Part shown: positions 22,051-34,800 of the stretch, piece after piece
How the letters are laid out: each line of letters starts with the position of its first letter
Numbering within the stretch: the first letter of the stretch is position 1
NCBI GenBank assembly: GCA_001692895.1
Contig: KV748179.1
Span: 1,054,001-1,118,000 of the forward strand
Source of the DNA: Cenococcum geophilum 1.58
Taxonomy: Eukaryota; Ascomycota; Dothideomycetes; Gloniales; Gloniaceae
Length of the DNA stretch: 64,000 bases
Direction: 5' to 3'
Program-made: the position numbers and the translations under genes
The notes under the pieces: generated by a model
What the model saw: the letters and a program-made list of their open reading frames with translations, nothing else
What the model was told of the DNA's origin: nothing
Database searches by the model: none

Positions 22051-23020
22051 AAGAGCTAGTCCTAACAGTTAAAAGGACGACCCGTATAGGTTTATTCCTA
22101 TTTCACCGACCTAATATAATGCGCAGTAAGCTGGTTACTATAGGCAAGCCAAAGCCGATCGGTAAAGTCGTTATATATAGAGCTATGGGGGTTATCCGGA
22201 GCCTAAAGTCTAAGCTAGTTAAGGAAGATATTTTTATAGACGCCGTGTATACCCTAGATAATACCCTTGTCTTCTATTATAGTACTAAACTGCCAGAACT
22301 TGGTCTTTTTAGTATTAATATAGTGTATACTTGGCATCTAAGGGAAAAGATTACTTTTAGCAAAGACGCGCTTTACCCTATATAGATAAACCCCCTTTAT
22401 TATATTAGCGATAAGGTAATAGCTAATCTTTACTATTAACTTATCTCTAATAAAGCTAGGTAACCGGAAGATATTATTAAGTTACAGCGGTTTTGTTAGA
22501 TTATATATTAATTAGCGTAGCCCAGACAAAGGTAATTCTGGATAAAATATAATAGTAGCGGTTGTTAGCGAACGCATAATAGACGTATAACTAAGCAATT
22601 TATCGTATTTTATGTCCTTAAAGTTTATATTATCGTATATAACTACTGTTTGTGGGTTATACGCTAGGGTTTTAAAATGCCTCTATAAATGTTAGCCCCT
22701 AAAGGAGTCCGCAGGAGCCCTTCTAATTAGCCTAGGAGTTTATAGAAGTTTATAAAGGATAGATATAAGATAATTAATATACCTCTACCTTTTTAGTTAT
22801 ACCACCTAAATCTTAACCTTACTACTTCCCTTTTTAGTTAGTCTAATTTTGTAATCTATTACTGCTTTACTTACCTGCTGCTTACCCCTAGCTTACCCAC
22901 GACCTACCTACCCGCTCACTTCACTTACCTACTTAAACCCTAACTCTGTGCCAGCCAAAACTTATAGCTTTTTAACCAGCGATAACTTTTAGCGAGGAAT
23001 CGGGCCTCTTGTTTTAAGGT
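22050..23020. other. spacer, RIP-mutated then un-RIPped from about 22860
   Basis: A plus-strand frame of 88 codons (22119-22385) has no recognisable motif and probably arises by chance or from an older gene. At 22721-22745 a single copy of the ctaattagcctaggagttt motif appears. From about 22860 the sequence becomes un-RIPped and rich in TTAC and CTTACC words (22860-22936), directly upstream of the DUF3435 remnant. Confidence 0.4.
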
Positions 23021-23247
23021 TAGTATGCTAGTAGCTAGAGACCGTAACGGAGAAGAAGCGCAGCAGGAAGTAGACCCCTTAGGTAGAAATAGGCCCCCCT
23101 TTGCTATAGCTGCTCTAGCTTCCTTAGCATTGCTTTTTATCCCCTTTTTATTTTCCTACCCTTTACTCTTGCTTTATCTATTTCCACTACATTTTAAGCT
23201 TAAATCTTTAACGCTGCCCTTATACCCCCCTTGCCTATTACATCTCC

Positions 23248-26200
23248 ATGGCGCTAGTGACTCCCTTAGTTAAAGGCAAAGGGTTTAAGGCTTATAGGAA
23301 AAGGATCTCTGCTAGTAAGAAGGTCCAGAATGCTCGTAAAAACGGGTTTAATAACGACGTGACGTATATTAATAACTTAGTCGTTTACCGGCCCCTTAAA
23401 CCCTAGACGAGTAAACTCTACAACAATATATAGAAACTTTAGATTAAGTGCGTTTCTTTATAAACTAATACTCCTTAAGTAGCATTGCAATACTAAATTT
23501 AAATAGATAGATACTAAAAGATATACCTAGGGGCTAATCCTTGTACGATACAGACCGCTAAACACTTCGTAGAGCTTCTATATAAAGTTTTATATAGGCA
23601 CGGAGATGGAGGAAAGGCGAGCGATAAAACTATTTACTAATATTGGCGGCGGTTTTTTTTAAGGTGGGCGTGTAAGACTTATAATAAGATTCCTAGCTAA
23701 GTAAAGGCTACAGTTTAGAATGTTTGTTATATTATTTTTCATTACATCTTCTTTCCACTACCTTATATAATTTTTTCTATTACTAAACGAATTTAGTACA
23801 TATTTGGAGAACTTATAAAGAGGAAGAAAGTTACTAAATACTACTAGGCGCGAGGCTTCTTAACCATAACCAACTAGAGAATAATGCTTAAATTCTTATA
23901 GCTAAGCGACTGGCATAAATATACCTATAATAGGACCAGAATAAATAATATTATATTAATATATATATTTACCTATATACCAACAAGGCTAGGAGAAGTG
24001 TATAAATCTACTATACAGTAAGGTTTCGGAAAGGGACTTCATTACAAGGTTAGTATGCCACTTTAGTACTAAAAAGGCTACCGCTAACTATAGCGTGTTG
24101 GTAGAATATATAGGTAGCTATCGCCTAGAGAAACATTCCGCGGAGTAGTAATAGTGTCGTTAGTAGTAATAGGAGTATTAATGCTAACGGATCTCTTAAC
24201 ACCGATAGAGTACTATATATATTGGTAGGGTATTACAGAGAATATATAAAGGCTATGCAGGATCTCTCCATTAGGGAAAGGTTTAACTTTATCCCCTTAT
24301 AAATTACTATAATAAATTGTAACTAAACTTTCCCTCTTCCGGTAGGCCTTAATATGCCCTCTATAAGGGTTAACCTGTACTAATTAAAGACCCGATTTTC
24401 TTTATTTTAGCCGCAGCTTTAGTATCTAATGCCTTTAGAGACTATAGAACTATAGATAAGATCCTTGCAGTTTATCTAAGATGTAATATAGAGTACGCGC
24501 CGCTTAACTAGAAACCCGATATATTAAGTAAGCCCTTTTTATAGAGAATAAATAGCGTAGGGCCTACTGGGAGAATAGGGTTAGTAGGCTTGTTTAATAA
24601 ATTATTAGGTAACTAGCTTAAACGGGCCGGGTTTAAGAATAAAGTTAGGGTTTATAATAGATAAAGAGAAGCACTTATTAAAGCGGACGGTATATATTTT
24701 TAACCGGGATTTTTTTTTGGTTTAGCCGTAATTTACTAATAGTTTACAAAGATAATAGATACTCCGTTAATAAGCGAATGGTATTTACGGGTTATAGAAA
24801 CCCTCGCACCTTCCGTTTAAACTACGCGGCACCTATAAGTACAGTAAACGGCTAAGGAAGTTTTCTTAGTATAAAGCTGCGGAAAGATTATCTAGAAATC
24901 TTTTACTTAATGTTAAAGCGTTATAACCCGCAACTATAGCAATCTCTACTAGTAAAAGAGCAGAACAATCTTAAATAGTACGCAAATTTTGTTGCGATTA
25001 ACGATTAAATTAACTCTTTAATAAAGGATATTTAATAGAGAAACGAGAGCTATAAGCATACCGTTAAGAACTATATAAAAAGAGATCTTAGCTTACAGTC
25101 TCCGAACTTAAAAAAGTCTGGAAAGCGCAAGGCTATATAGCTAACTCGCAGCATTTAACCGACCTTAAGGACTATCGCCGTACGCTTTTTGCTTATAGAC
25201 GCCATCTTATACCCAAGCGTAATTTCTTAGCGGATGCCCTATTTACACCTACTCCTCTCCGGAGTAATAAGGGTATAGAGATTGTTAAGAATTTAATTAG
25301 TTTGTACCGGAAAGACTATTAAAACGCGTACTATCTAAATATACGGCTAAAGAATGGCTAGTGTCCGATTTAAGAATGCCGTACGCCGATATATAGGTAA
25401 GTAGTATCTATACTATAGGGCGATTTACATTAAATAAAATCTAATAAAAGCTTTCCCCCTAGTCTAAAAGCTAATAAGAGATGGTTCTATATCTACTAGT
25501 GCACTAAAGGAAGTTTTAAGCGCCGCTTTAGTTTCGCGCGATTTTGCTTCTAATATAATAAGTAGATTATAGCTAAAGGCGTATAAACCACTTACTGCTA
25601 AAATTACTTAGATTAACCAGGAACTATTCCGTTATAATATAAACTATTAATTTTCCGCCACGCCCTTATAATATGCGGATATTGCCCTTTTTACCTTAGG
25701 GACTCTGGTTTACCGGCCCCTAATTAAATATATTAGTTTCTCTATATAGCCCTATAGCAAAAGCATATTGCTATATATATTAAAAAAGCGGTACGTGTTA
25801 GTAAAAAGAAGTGTTAAGTCCCTTTATATAAACGGATATTTCCATTAACTAAATACCTACTATACTATCTCTAAAATGTCTACACCGTTAAGTTTCTAAG
25901 AAAAACCTAGTTAGTTATCCGAAAATCCCCTAATACCGGTAAGAGATCTTGTGGTAAAATATTTAAAAGTAACTTTATTAACTACTCCCCTAAAACATTT
26001 ATAGCCTCCAGTAAAGATAATAAACCGGTAATAGGTAAAAGAGAAAGAATAAATATATACTAATAGACTATAGTACTGTTATCTAGCGAATCTAATAATA
26101 ACCTAGGAAATTCTAGTGTTATATTATCCTCTAGCAACTCTAAAGATTCTATTAATAACGAAATTGAAAATCTTACGGCCACATTATCCTTAAGCAGAAA

Positions 26201-26690
26201 TGGGGATATTAACTATAGCTAAGATAAGCTTAAAAGCTCTAGCGCTGCCTCCTATTCTAGTCGGCCTAATAAGGTTAATAATGGCTAGGTTAATATAGAC
26301 GTAAATTACTTACCTAAACGTTCTAGTATAACGTCCGCCAGCCTTATCCCTGCGGATAGCCTTTAAACGGGAGAAAAGGGCATTTATAATATTTAATAAG
26401 CGAAACCAAATCTAACTCTTAAGACTGCATCTATATATAAGACTATAATAGTATTACGCGAGCTTTCCTTAGTCCATAATTGCATCCCGCTAGCGAAAAG
26501 AAGAGCCGTAGCCGTTATTATTCCTTTACGCGCTAAGGATGGGGTCTCTACGCTAGCTAGTAAACGGTAGGGTAAGAGGAAACTTATAGAAAGACTAAAA
26601 GGAAGGCTAAAAATCTATAAAGATAGCATTTCCCAGTTAATCGGTGGGTAGTAAGGGCAAGGAAGACCAATAGGGAGACTAAGAGGGAGA
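23248..26690 (+). pseudogene. DUF3435 / FluG-domain tyrosine-recombinase-like protein
   Basis: From the ATG at 23248 the plus strand reads a Lys-rich leader and then the family's N-terminal text (KLYNNI.KL.IKCVSL; KASDKTIY.YWRRFF.GWACKTYNKIPS). The recombinase core follows near 23900-24060, with LSDWHKYTYNRTRINNIILI then TRLGEVY and GKGLHYK. Farther on are LKRYNPQL near 24910 and RNFLADALFTPTPLRSNKGI near 25215. C2H2-like Cys pairs near 25370 and 25680 (CPI.ECRTPI; CGYCPFYL), and a Ser/Asn-rich tail, complete it. DUF3435 proteins include the captains that insert Starship elements, as well as non-captain relatives. Many RIP stops and at least one frame slip kill it. The first 100 codons are nearly free of RIP. 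Confidence 0.7.
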
Positions 26691-26699
26691 CTAAGAAAA

Positions 26700-27100
26700 A
26701 TATTATAAATTTCTATTTTGTAGTTATTGCTATTTATAGTATTAGGATGCTTCTTTTAATTATAGTTACTCTTTTAGAATAAATATTATTTATCTAGGTT
26801 AATTTAATATGCTTATAATTAGTTGTATATATTATAGATCCTAATACTAGGTAAATTAAAAAAGTTAAGCTTAGTAATTTTCCTTACTAAATATCTTAAA
26901 TATGACCCTTACGTTACGAGAGAATAAAATTAATAGGATTTTAAATCTTAGTTAAAATAAATAAAAGAGTTAAAATATAGAGTGCGCTAACATTAACCCT
27001 ACCCTAGCTATAAAAGAACTAACTAATATAGGCTTAACTAGGGCATCCTAAAACACATCTCCGTCCTAAAATGTCCCCCCAGAAACCTTTTCCTTTAAAT
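26700..27100. other. RIP-mutated spacer
   Basis: TpA-rich sequence with no coding or repeat signal that I can see between the DUF3435 remnant and the ankyrin pseudogene. Confidence 0.5.
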
Positions 27101-28000
27101 AGAATAGTAGAGATAAAATTTAATTTCCTATTTAACTATCTAAGTATTTTAGGAATGTTAAAGAACTAATGAACGGCTTCCTAAACTCTACTTATAGGCT
27201 TCCTTTGCTTATAGTAGCGACGCACTACTTTTATAATAGCTTTCATCTCTTTTAAAGGAACTCGTACGTTAGATATAAACCGATTAAAATCCTCTCTATT
27301 AAATATAATACCGTGATTAATAACTAATTAAATGGTATAAGCGTTAACGGGGCAGTATATAGCTATCTCTTACATTCTAGAGTTAGGCCGAGCTTCTATA
27401 TTCCATAGTAACCTTATAATCTTATTATTATAATATAGCATAGCCGCATGCAACGGGGTATTTATGCTAAGTGGATTAGCTTTAGCCCTATAGTTAAGTA
27501 ATAACTCTACTATTTCCGCGCAGCCCTATAATAAAACCTCCTATAGTATAAAACCGTATTCTCCTAATATATTTACAGGCGCACTATTGTCTAAGAGCAA
27601 GTAAACTATATTAATACAATTTTCCCTTATAGCGCAGAGCAACGGCTTAGCGAAGTTAAAGGTTAATGTGTTAATAGATGTTTTATATTATAGAAACAGC
27701 TAAACTATATTAACGTAACCTTCTTTTAAAGCTACTCGCAATGGCTTATTAACCTTATTTCCTAAAGCGTTTCTAAGCTATAGAAGCAGCCAAAGGGCTA
27801 CCTAAGCAGTAATAAGTCGCCCGAGCTTCGCTACCCGTAGAAGTGCCTAACCGCCACTCCGTTTATAAAGGAGAGGATTAAGTATATCGTAAAAGTAGTA
27901 ATTTATACAGGCTAGAGCATTAATTTCGCGATAGTATTTAAGATTTTCTATTATTAGTAACTATAATTCTGTAGGGAGATTCCGTAGACCTATATTAATG
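27100..28000 (-). pseudogene. F-box-like / ankyrin-repeat protein, RIP-inactivated
   Basis: Read on the minus strand, it opens near 27985 with GLRNLPTELQLLIIENLKYY and REINALACINYYFYDILNPL. This is the F-box-like start common in fungal ankyrin proteins. Four or more ankyrin repeats follow: KPLRVALKEGYVNIV; KPLLCAIRENCINIVYLLLD; ECGYGF-type spacer then CAEIVELLLNYRAKANPLS; NTPLHAAMLYYNNKIIRLL. The end is near 27100. The fold would mediate protein binding, with the F-box linking to SCF ubiquitin ligase. RIP-type stops (TAG/TAA for Trp/Gln) interrupt it in several places. It lies just downstream of the DUF3435 remnant in opposite orientation. Ankyrin genes are frequent Starship cargo but also abundant elsewhere. 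Confidence 0.75.
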
Positions 28001-28279
28001 TAATGCTTTAAATAAAAACGCGTAATAGGGAAATTTCAACTATAAACCTATCTAAGAAGTACATTTACGGCCTCTTAATAAGGGAGGGAGGTTATAAAAA
28101 AATCCCGGAACAAATTCGTAAAAGATTTATTTAATTAAAACTATTTCTACCTATAGCTTTCCTAAAGACAAATATAAAAACAACTATAATATAAGTTTAT
28201 ATATCTAGTTTCTATCCTACGTATTATTTATACTTATTAAAGCTGGGTATAGCTTTTCTTAATTCTAGGTTTTAATTCT

Positions 28280-29570
28280 TAAAGAGATACTATTCTTTAG
28301 TACTATTAGGAGTTATAATATTAAGGCCATATATAGGATTTACATCCGCTCTATTATCTACTGCTCCCTTAGAGCCAATAATATTAGGAGGTTTAAGTAT
28401 TTTTAGCTTAAAATAGCCGCTCTTATAAAAAGAGTACTATAATTTTAACTGCTTCTGCTTATACGTAAAGAGCTCTTATACGTCATTAACGGTATAGTAA
28501 TCGGTTGGTTATAAAATATCCTCTACACCTAATATAAGCCCCGACTTAAAGAATATCTTAGTTTTACCGCTTTTATCTTTATTATAAGGTTGCAAGCATT
28601 TATAAAAACGGTTATTATAATATTAAAGGTCTCCTTTATAATCTACTGTAAGAAGTTATATGGAGGGCTTAGACTCTCGGTTAGAGCTATTATAATAGGA
28701 GATATTTATAGAAGGACTAAAAAGAATAGGATAAGTGCTATACGGCGGCGAAGTGGCTAGCTTAAGCCATTTTTCTAATTTAAAGACAAGATCCCACGGA
28801 TTCTCTTACAATTTTTTGGTTTTAAGAACCACTATATTACTTAATTTTAGGACCAGGTCCTTTTAAACAGAAGCTATAGTAAGGACTACTAAGCCAAGTT
28901 TATTTAGAAAAGCTTTAATTAATTAATTCTGGTAAAAGCGAGTTAACTTAGAGTAAATCTCGTACTTTTCTTTAAGGAAGAGCTTATTAATCTTCCTATA
29001 TAGTATTACTCGCGTTCTTAACGACTCGATAATATCTTTAAGAAGTTTATCTATTGTAGTAGACTTTTATTATCTTTGCTGTTTATCTACTAATATTAGC
29101 GCCACTATAGTGTTATTTATATATACCTGTATCGCTTAGTATGTAGAAAAGAGGTTACTATAAGGGTTATAAGAGCCAATATAGCCTGCCTCTAAGACGG
29201 CAGCCTTCTTAGGCTACTTTTTTAAGCGGTATTACTTTTTAATTTATTAGACGCGTTTTAAACTACTTTATATAAAAAATTCTAATATTATTCCAGTATG
29301 CGTCTCTTATATACCCTTTTTATATCCGCCCTAGCGAACCTAACTTATAGTTAATATAGTCCGAAGGTTAGTATATAGAGTCGTCTGCTTTAATAAGCTT
29401 ATCGTTTTATAGATTTATTTCTGTCGGGAAGAAACCTGGTAATAGTATAATAAAACACTTACGCCCCTTAGGGAATGCGTTATAAAGATTACGCCATTTA
29501 CGTTGGGACGCTTATTAGCATGTCTCTATCTTTATACTAATGGCTTTATAGTGTTAAATCTATTACTATA
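28280..29570 (-). pseudogene. unrecognised protein remnant
   Basis: The minus strand keeps a mostly continuous frame with stops only at RIP-type codons. It begins about 29550 and passes a helical, Lys/Leu-rich section near 29050-28870 (DIIESLRTRVILYRKINKLF, then KYEIYSKLTRFYQN). It continues through LGLVVLTIASV and NPWDLVFKLEKWLKL to a section near 28640-28530 (LLTVDYKGDL, YYNNRFYKCLQPYNKDKSGK). I do not recognise the family. Consistent stop context on one strand suggests a real former gene rather than a shadow. Confidence 0.4.
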
Positions 29571-31516
29571 GACTTAGGTCTATGCTGTCAGTTCTTTATA
29601 TAGGTCTACTTTATACCTATTAGATTTTTTCCTATGCTGATTTTTTTTAATTCTAGTAGCCCTAACTATAATATGGATTGGGATTGGAACCCTATTACTA
29701 GGCACTAGTTCCCTAGGCTAAGCTTATTTATAAACCCTAAATATATAGAGTGGATCGGGAGTTATAAATGCTAAGTTAGCGGTTGTTTACTATCCCCCTC
29801 TTAATCTTTAATCCTAACTTTGACTTTAAATACAATTAGTGCTATACTTTAAGATATATTAAATAAATAAGGGTTGGCTGCGCTAATGCCCTAGAATCTA
29901 TTAACTAAAATTATATTTGTCTTTATTGCCTACTACCCTCCTTTACTGCCTATACCTACCTTATGTATATAAAGGGCTTCTAGAGCCAGCTTAAATAGAT
30001 AGAGTTTTTATTCTAAATTGTCCGGTTAATAGAATTAATTAAGGTGTGCTCGACCTAGCGTTAATTGCTACTATATTAGGGTTAGATTAGGGGTGCCTAT
30101 AACTTACCTAATATCCCTTACCTTAGGTAAGCTTAGACGTAATTCCGTTAGCGCGGATTTTTAACCGGTCCGCAAGCTAACTAACTATATTTATATAAAA
30201 CTACTAGAATTACGTCTAAAGCTGTTCCGCGATATTTATAAAGCGTGTAAATGATATCTAAGTTGCGAAGGTTACGGATATTAAAATAACTTAACACTAG
30301 TATTTTATATTATTTCCCAAAGTTTATCAATTATATAATAAAACCTAGGCTTTTAGAATATATTATTATTACTTAGGTATTTTTAGGCCTTGTACTTATT
30401 TTCGTTAAAAAAAACGCGTTATTAAGAGCGTGACCTTTATATAATTTTATTAAACGCTAGTAAACGCTAGCTAATATATATAAAGCCCGTATAGATCTAC
30501 AATAGGTACCTTAAGGTACCTACTATAGCTAGGTGGATATATAATATCCGTAATATACTAGATAATCTCCCTCTAAACTATTAGCGACTTAGTCAATCGA
30601 GGTATAAGTATAGTAAGAGGGACGCGTAAGCCTATACGATTAGATTATCTATAAACGAGGATCTAAAGCTAGGGAAAGGAAAGAAGAAGAAAAGTAGTAC
30701 TGCTTAATACTTTATAAGATCTTCGCGTCACGTAACCACAATATACTGCAATCTATGGCAACTTGCCAGTATAGGTGGTTATTGTTTAGGTAAGCCGTAC
30801 AGAGGCTCCGCATATAAAAGCTTTATACAAAACTCTGCACGAAGCTCTATAGGAGGCTCTACACGAAACTCTATACAAAGCTCTATATAAAGCTTTTATA
30901 TAGAGCCTCTGTAGTAAAGCCGTTGTATGTAGAATCGTCGTACGTAGAGCTATTGTGTAGAGCCTTTATAGGCGACGTAACGCCTATTCGGCGACGCTTT
31001 TTACTAGATATTGTAGAGGCGTATAAAGTAGATATACTTATTAATTATAGAGCTGCTTTTGCGGATCAATTTAGTGGTATAGCTGTTATAGGGGTGTAGA
31101 TTAATTTCGTTAAAAAAGGTAACTGCTCTATATATAAAATAAGTCGCTTCGCTTAATAAATCTTGCGAAAGTCCCTTAGACTATAGAATCAACTTTTTAA
31201 TAAAAAAGGTTAGTGATATCCGCTAATTAATTTTACGGTCTGAGCTTACTGAGGTAATAATATCCCTAGATAAAGATATCTCTTAGAATACCCTAGCTAA
31301 GCCTATATTAGTTAGTTCTTTAATAGAGGCCACTACTACCTTAATTATACCCCGGTATTATACTAAAACTTTATAAGGTTGTCCTACGTAAAATATATAT
31401 TTAAAGTTACCACTTTCTCTTATTTCTTTAGAAATACGTAAAAGATATTAAAGTTAAGAGCAAGAAACGGCCTAAGGGTATAGTTAGCACTGTCTTATTA
31501 TTTATTAAGTAAGAGG
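29570..31516. other. RIP-mutated spacer with palindromes and short repeats
   Basis: No protein family is recognisable. A perfect 18-base palindrome, aggtaccttaaggtacct, lies at about 30506-30523 and a ggcaacttgcc word at about 30758. Together they recall a RIP-worn form of the repeat block at 31517, 38454 and 58550. At 30800-30960 short units such as gaagctctata and gaggctctaca are repeated about ten times. Confidence 0.45.
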
Positions 31517-31794
31517 TGTTGGTTATATAAGGGGATATCACGTAGCTACGGTTCGTAGATAGTATGATAATTGTTATTCTTTTAATTCTTGAAGAAAGGG
31601 GTGAGGAACTTAAGGTTCCTTACCACGCTAGTGCCGCGGCGGTATGTGACGGCAACTTGCCGCACGTAACGGCAACTTGCTATATGTGGTGGCAATATAC
31701 CTTATATAGTAACCACTTGCCTTTATTCCTAATACTAGCAACTCTTCTTTTATAGTTGCCATCTATATATATATACCGCTTAACTAGCGTAACA
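31517..31794 (-). repeat. candidate copia 3' LTR
   Basis: On the minus strand it starts TGTTACGCTAG and ends CCAACA, the expected TG...CA form. It is about 278 bases long and contains the palindromic words ggaacttaaggttcc and ggcaacttgcc. The shared core also occurs at 38454 and, un-RIPped, at 58550. Confidence 0.6.
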
Positions 31795-31899
31795 AATATT
31801 AATCCTCCTTACTTACTATTGCCATTATAATATAAGTCTCGCTATCCCAAAATTTGCCTCTTAGCACGTGGTGCTTTCTTACTTAGGAGTTATAGGTAG

Positions 31900-34800
31900 A
31901 TATTATGTTTAGAGGGCCGCTAAGGCGCTAGTAGTAAGCAAGCTAATAGCGATTTTCTATCCCAGGGATAGAAAATCCTAATTAGCTGGATTAAGTTAGG
32001 CTCCCCCTCTAAAAAAAGTCTTAGTAAGAGAATCTGACTAATTAGATAACTTTAACCGCCGGTTGAAGTTCCTAGACATCTTAAGACCTTACGTAACTAA
32101 GAAATTTCTAGGGACTCCCTTTTAACCTAACCTTTAACTCGTATATATAGAGTATTTATGTTAATAAACGTCTCTAGTGCCTTATTTAGGTTCGCCTTTA
32201 TTATCGCATCTGCTAGGTTATCTTAGCTATTAATCTATTAAATCTTAAAGAGTTTTTAACGCTCGTAGGATTGCCGAAGCGCTATAATATTAATTATAAG
32301 GCGCTTCTTTTTTGTGGTACCGAGCTTAACTAAACACTTATAGAGGGAATATAAGTCGGTGTATACAATTATAGGGATAATAGGAAGTTTAAGTCGATCT
32401 ATAATTATCTTTAGGGTAGTTCTAATTGTAATTGCCATATTAACTCCGCTAAATATTTTATATATCTCTAATGCTAAAACACTTTAGGTAACGTACTTGC
32501 TCTTAGTTAAGCTCTAATAGATAAGATTACTATAGATTATAAAGTTATTCTCTCTAGTAAATTTATTTGCGATAATAATCTTATATCCTAACTAGGAGCT
32601 AAAATCTTTATTATTTGTAAACGATCTATTAATAAATACAAAGAGCTTAGTAGTAGGAAGATTAATAGGCACGTAGAGTAGTCCCTAATTAAGATGGTTT
32701 ATTTACTAGAAAAGACGTTTATTTAGGGCAAGAACGTCGTCCTTAGTTAGTTTTTAGTGTTAGGTGGTAACAGAGAGATTAAATAAAGCCTTAGGTTAAT
32801 AGATAGAAGTAATATAAGCTCCGCAAGCGCGTTACTCTATATATCCTTACTTTAGGGAATTAATATTAATAACGTTAATCTTTTTACCTTAACCCTTCTG
32901 GCGTAAAGCAATAGAATCCTTATTTAGGGAGAGGATGCATCTATTAAAGAGTAATAGTATTATTAAATTAAGCTTTTCTTTTAGCTTTACCATAAGATTT
33001 ACCTTTACTAGCTTATCTTCTTTAAGAGCTAAAAATTAGTCGTCCCCTAAGATAATTATATTATTAGTTTATATGCCAATAATTCTAAATAGAGTTCCTG
33101 TGGTTATAATAAGGAAGTAGGGATTAAATATAGAAGTAGTTATTAAAAGCTTCTCTTTATAGTGCTTGCTGTAGGTAGCCTACTAGTAAGTTCCTGCCTC
33201 TGCAATTCTATATAATGGCTTAAGCATAACCATAATTGTATCTTTAGGATACTGGTGGCGAATTTACTCCGGAAGGTATGCCAATATTAAGCGCTAAAGG
33301 TGCGTCTCTAATTAGGTGTAGGCTTAAGTGATATCTTATAAATAAACCGCTATTCTATTCTTTATTAAGGAGAGAGCTAGCGCAATAATAACTCGCTAAC
33401 TAGCTTGTTAAATTATAGGAGATTATATAAGAATTACCTCCTTACTATTATTGTTGTAACCTTAGATAATAAGCCTTAATTTCTTAAATAGGGCGTTAGT
33501 AGCTTTGCCTTTAATCTCGTTAACTATTCTTAACTTAAAGATATGAACTTTATTAAACTTAGTAGGGTTATACTTCTTAAATTTAAAGACTCCTTTTGCG
33601 ATAAGACCGTTGATTTCCTGCTTATTAAATGCTTAGAAAGGAGCTCCTGGGGTTATAATATAACCTTCCTTTTAGAGCTATTTTGCGAGCTTAAAGTTAG
33701 CCTTCTCTTTAGCTGTTATAAAGGCCATTAATAACTTAACTCCATTCTTAATGGCGGCAATAAATTATTCTTTAAAATTAATAAGATATTGGCAATTTCG
33801 TAATTCCTTTAGGCGACCTCTACCGCGTTATAGTTATGGCGTATCTACTATAATTATATTAGGATTATAGTCGTCTTCTAGAGCACGTTAATTGTAGTTC
33901 TCTTCTAGGGTATCTTTTAGGGCATCCTATAAAGGCTCGGAATTATTATCTTTATAGTAAGGCTTAATAACAGTTAAATGGAATTAAGTGGGTCTGTAAG
34001 GCATCTAAATAGTATAAGTTTAACTATTAATTATAATAAGTTAATATAGGCCTAACTATTCTCCCTTTTTACGCTATACGCGTACTTTAGACTGAAGTGG
34101 CAGATTAAGCGTAGTTAAGGTGTTTAGGCCATTTCTTATTCCTAGTGCGTTATTAACCTAGCGTATAGCGTAGAGATATTATACCTCCTTTATTGCCTTA
34201 TAAATAGCCTCAGCTTATTATATAATAAAGGGAGATAGTAGAGAATTATTAATTATTTAAGGGTAGGCGCTAAAGACTAGTAATGTAGGTATAAGTCTAT
34301 CTAGGCTAGCGGAATCGTTAATAGCTTTAATAGCTATTTATAAGGTAAGTTCTTCGCTAGCGTCCTTTAGTTCTAAAGAGATAATCTTATATATATAGCG
34401 TAATGGCGTGTAATATCGCTCCACTTTTCTAATACTATTATGCGCCTTAATAGGGACTTCCTTAACCTTAATTGCCATTACCTTTATCTATTATTGGAAC
34501 TCTATAGATAAGAAGTTCTCTCCTATATTATAGACGATTTAATTAGGGGGTCCTAGGTAGATATTAATTTAGCATAACTAAAGGGTATTCTATGCGTTCC
34601 TAGCTAATATATCCTTTAAAAATTATGCGGCTTAGAAGGAGGTTAAGAAGTTAATAACTTAGAGTACTAGCTTACTGCTAAGATATATAATATTAACAAT
34701 AATATAGAAGTTAAAGTTATAGTTATCTTTAAGGGTAAACTTAAATCGGCCAGGGGACTTCTGGTTCATTTGGTAGTAATAATAGTACTTTATAAGATGT

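Noticed and set aside
22925..22936. TTAC(N7)A as proof of a Starship insertion site
   Set aside because: The pattern is short and TTAC words abound in this 80-base stretch. Without an empty site it supports the idea only weakly, so it is mentioned but not annotated as an attachment site.
23025..23273. 82-codon frame with a hydrophobic middle, possible small membrane protein
   Set aside because: It overlaps the ATG and leader of the DUF3435 frame in another phase, and the hydrophobic stretch comes from a pyrimidine-rich run.
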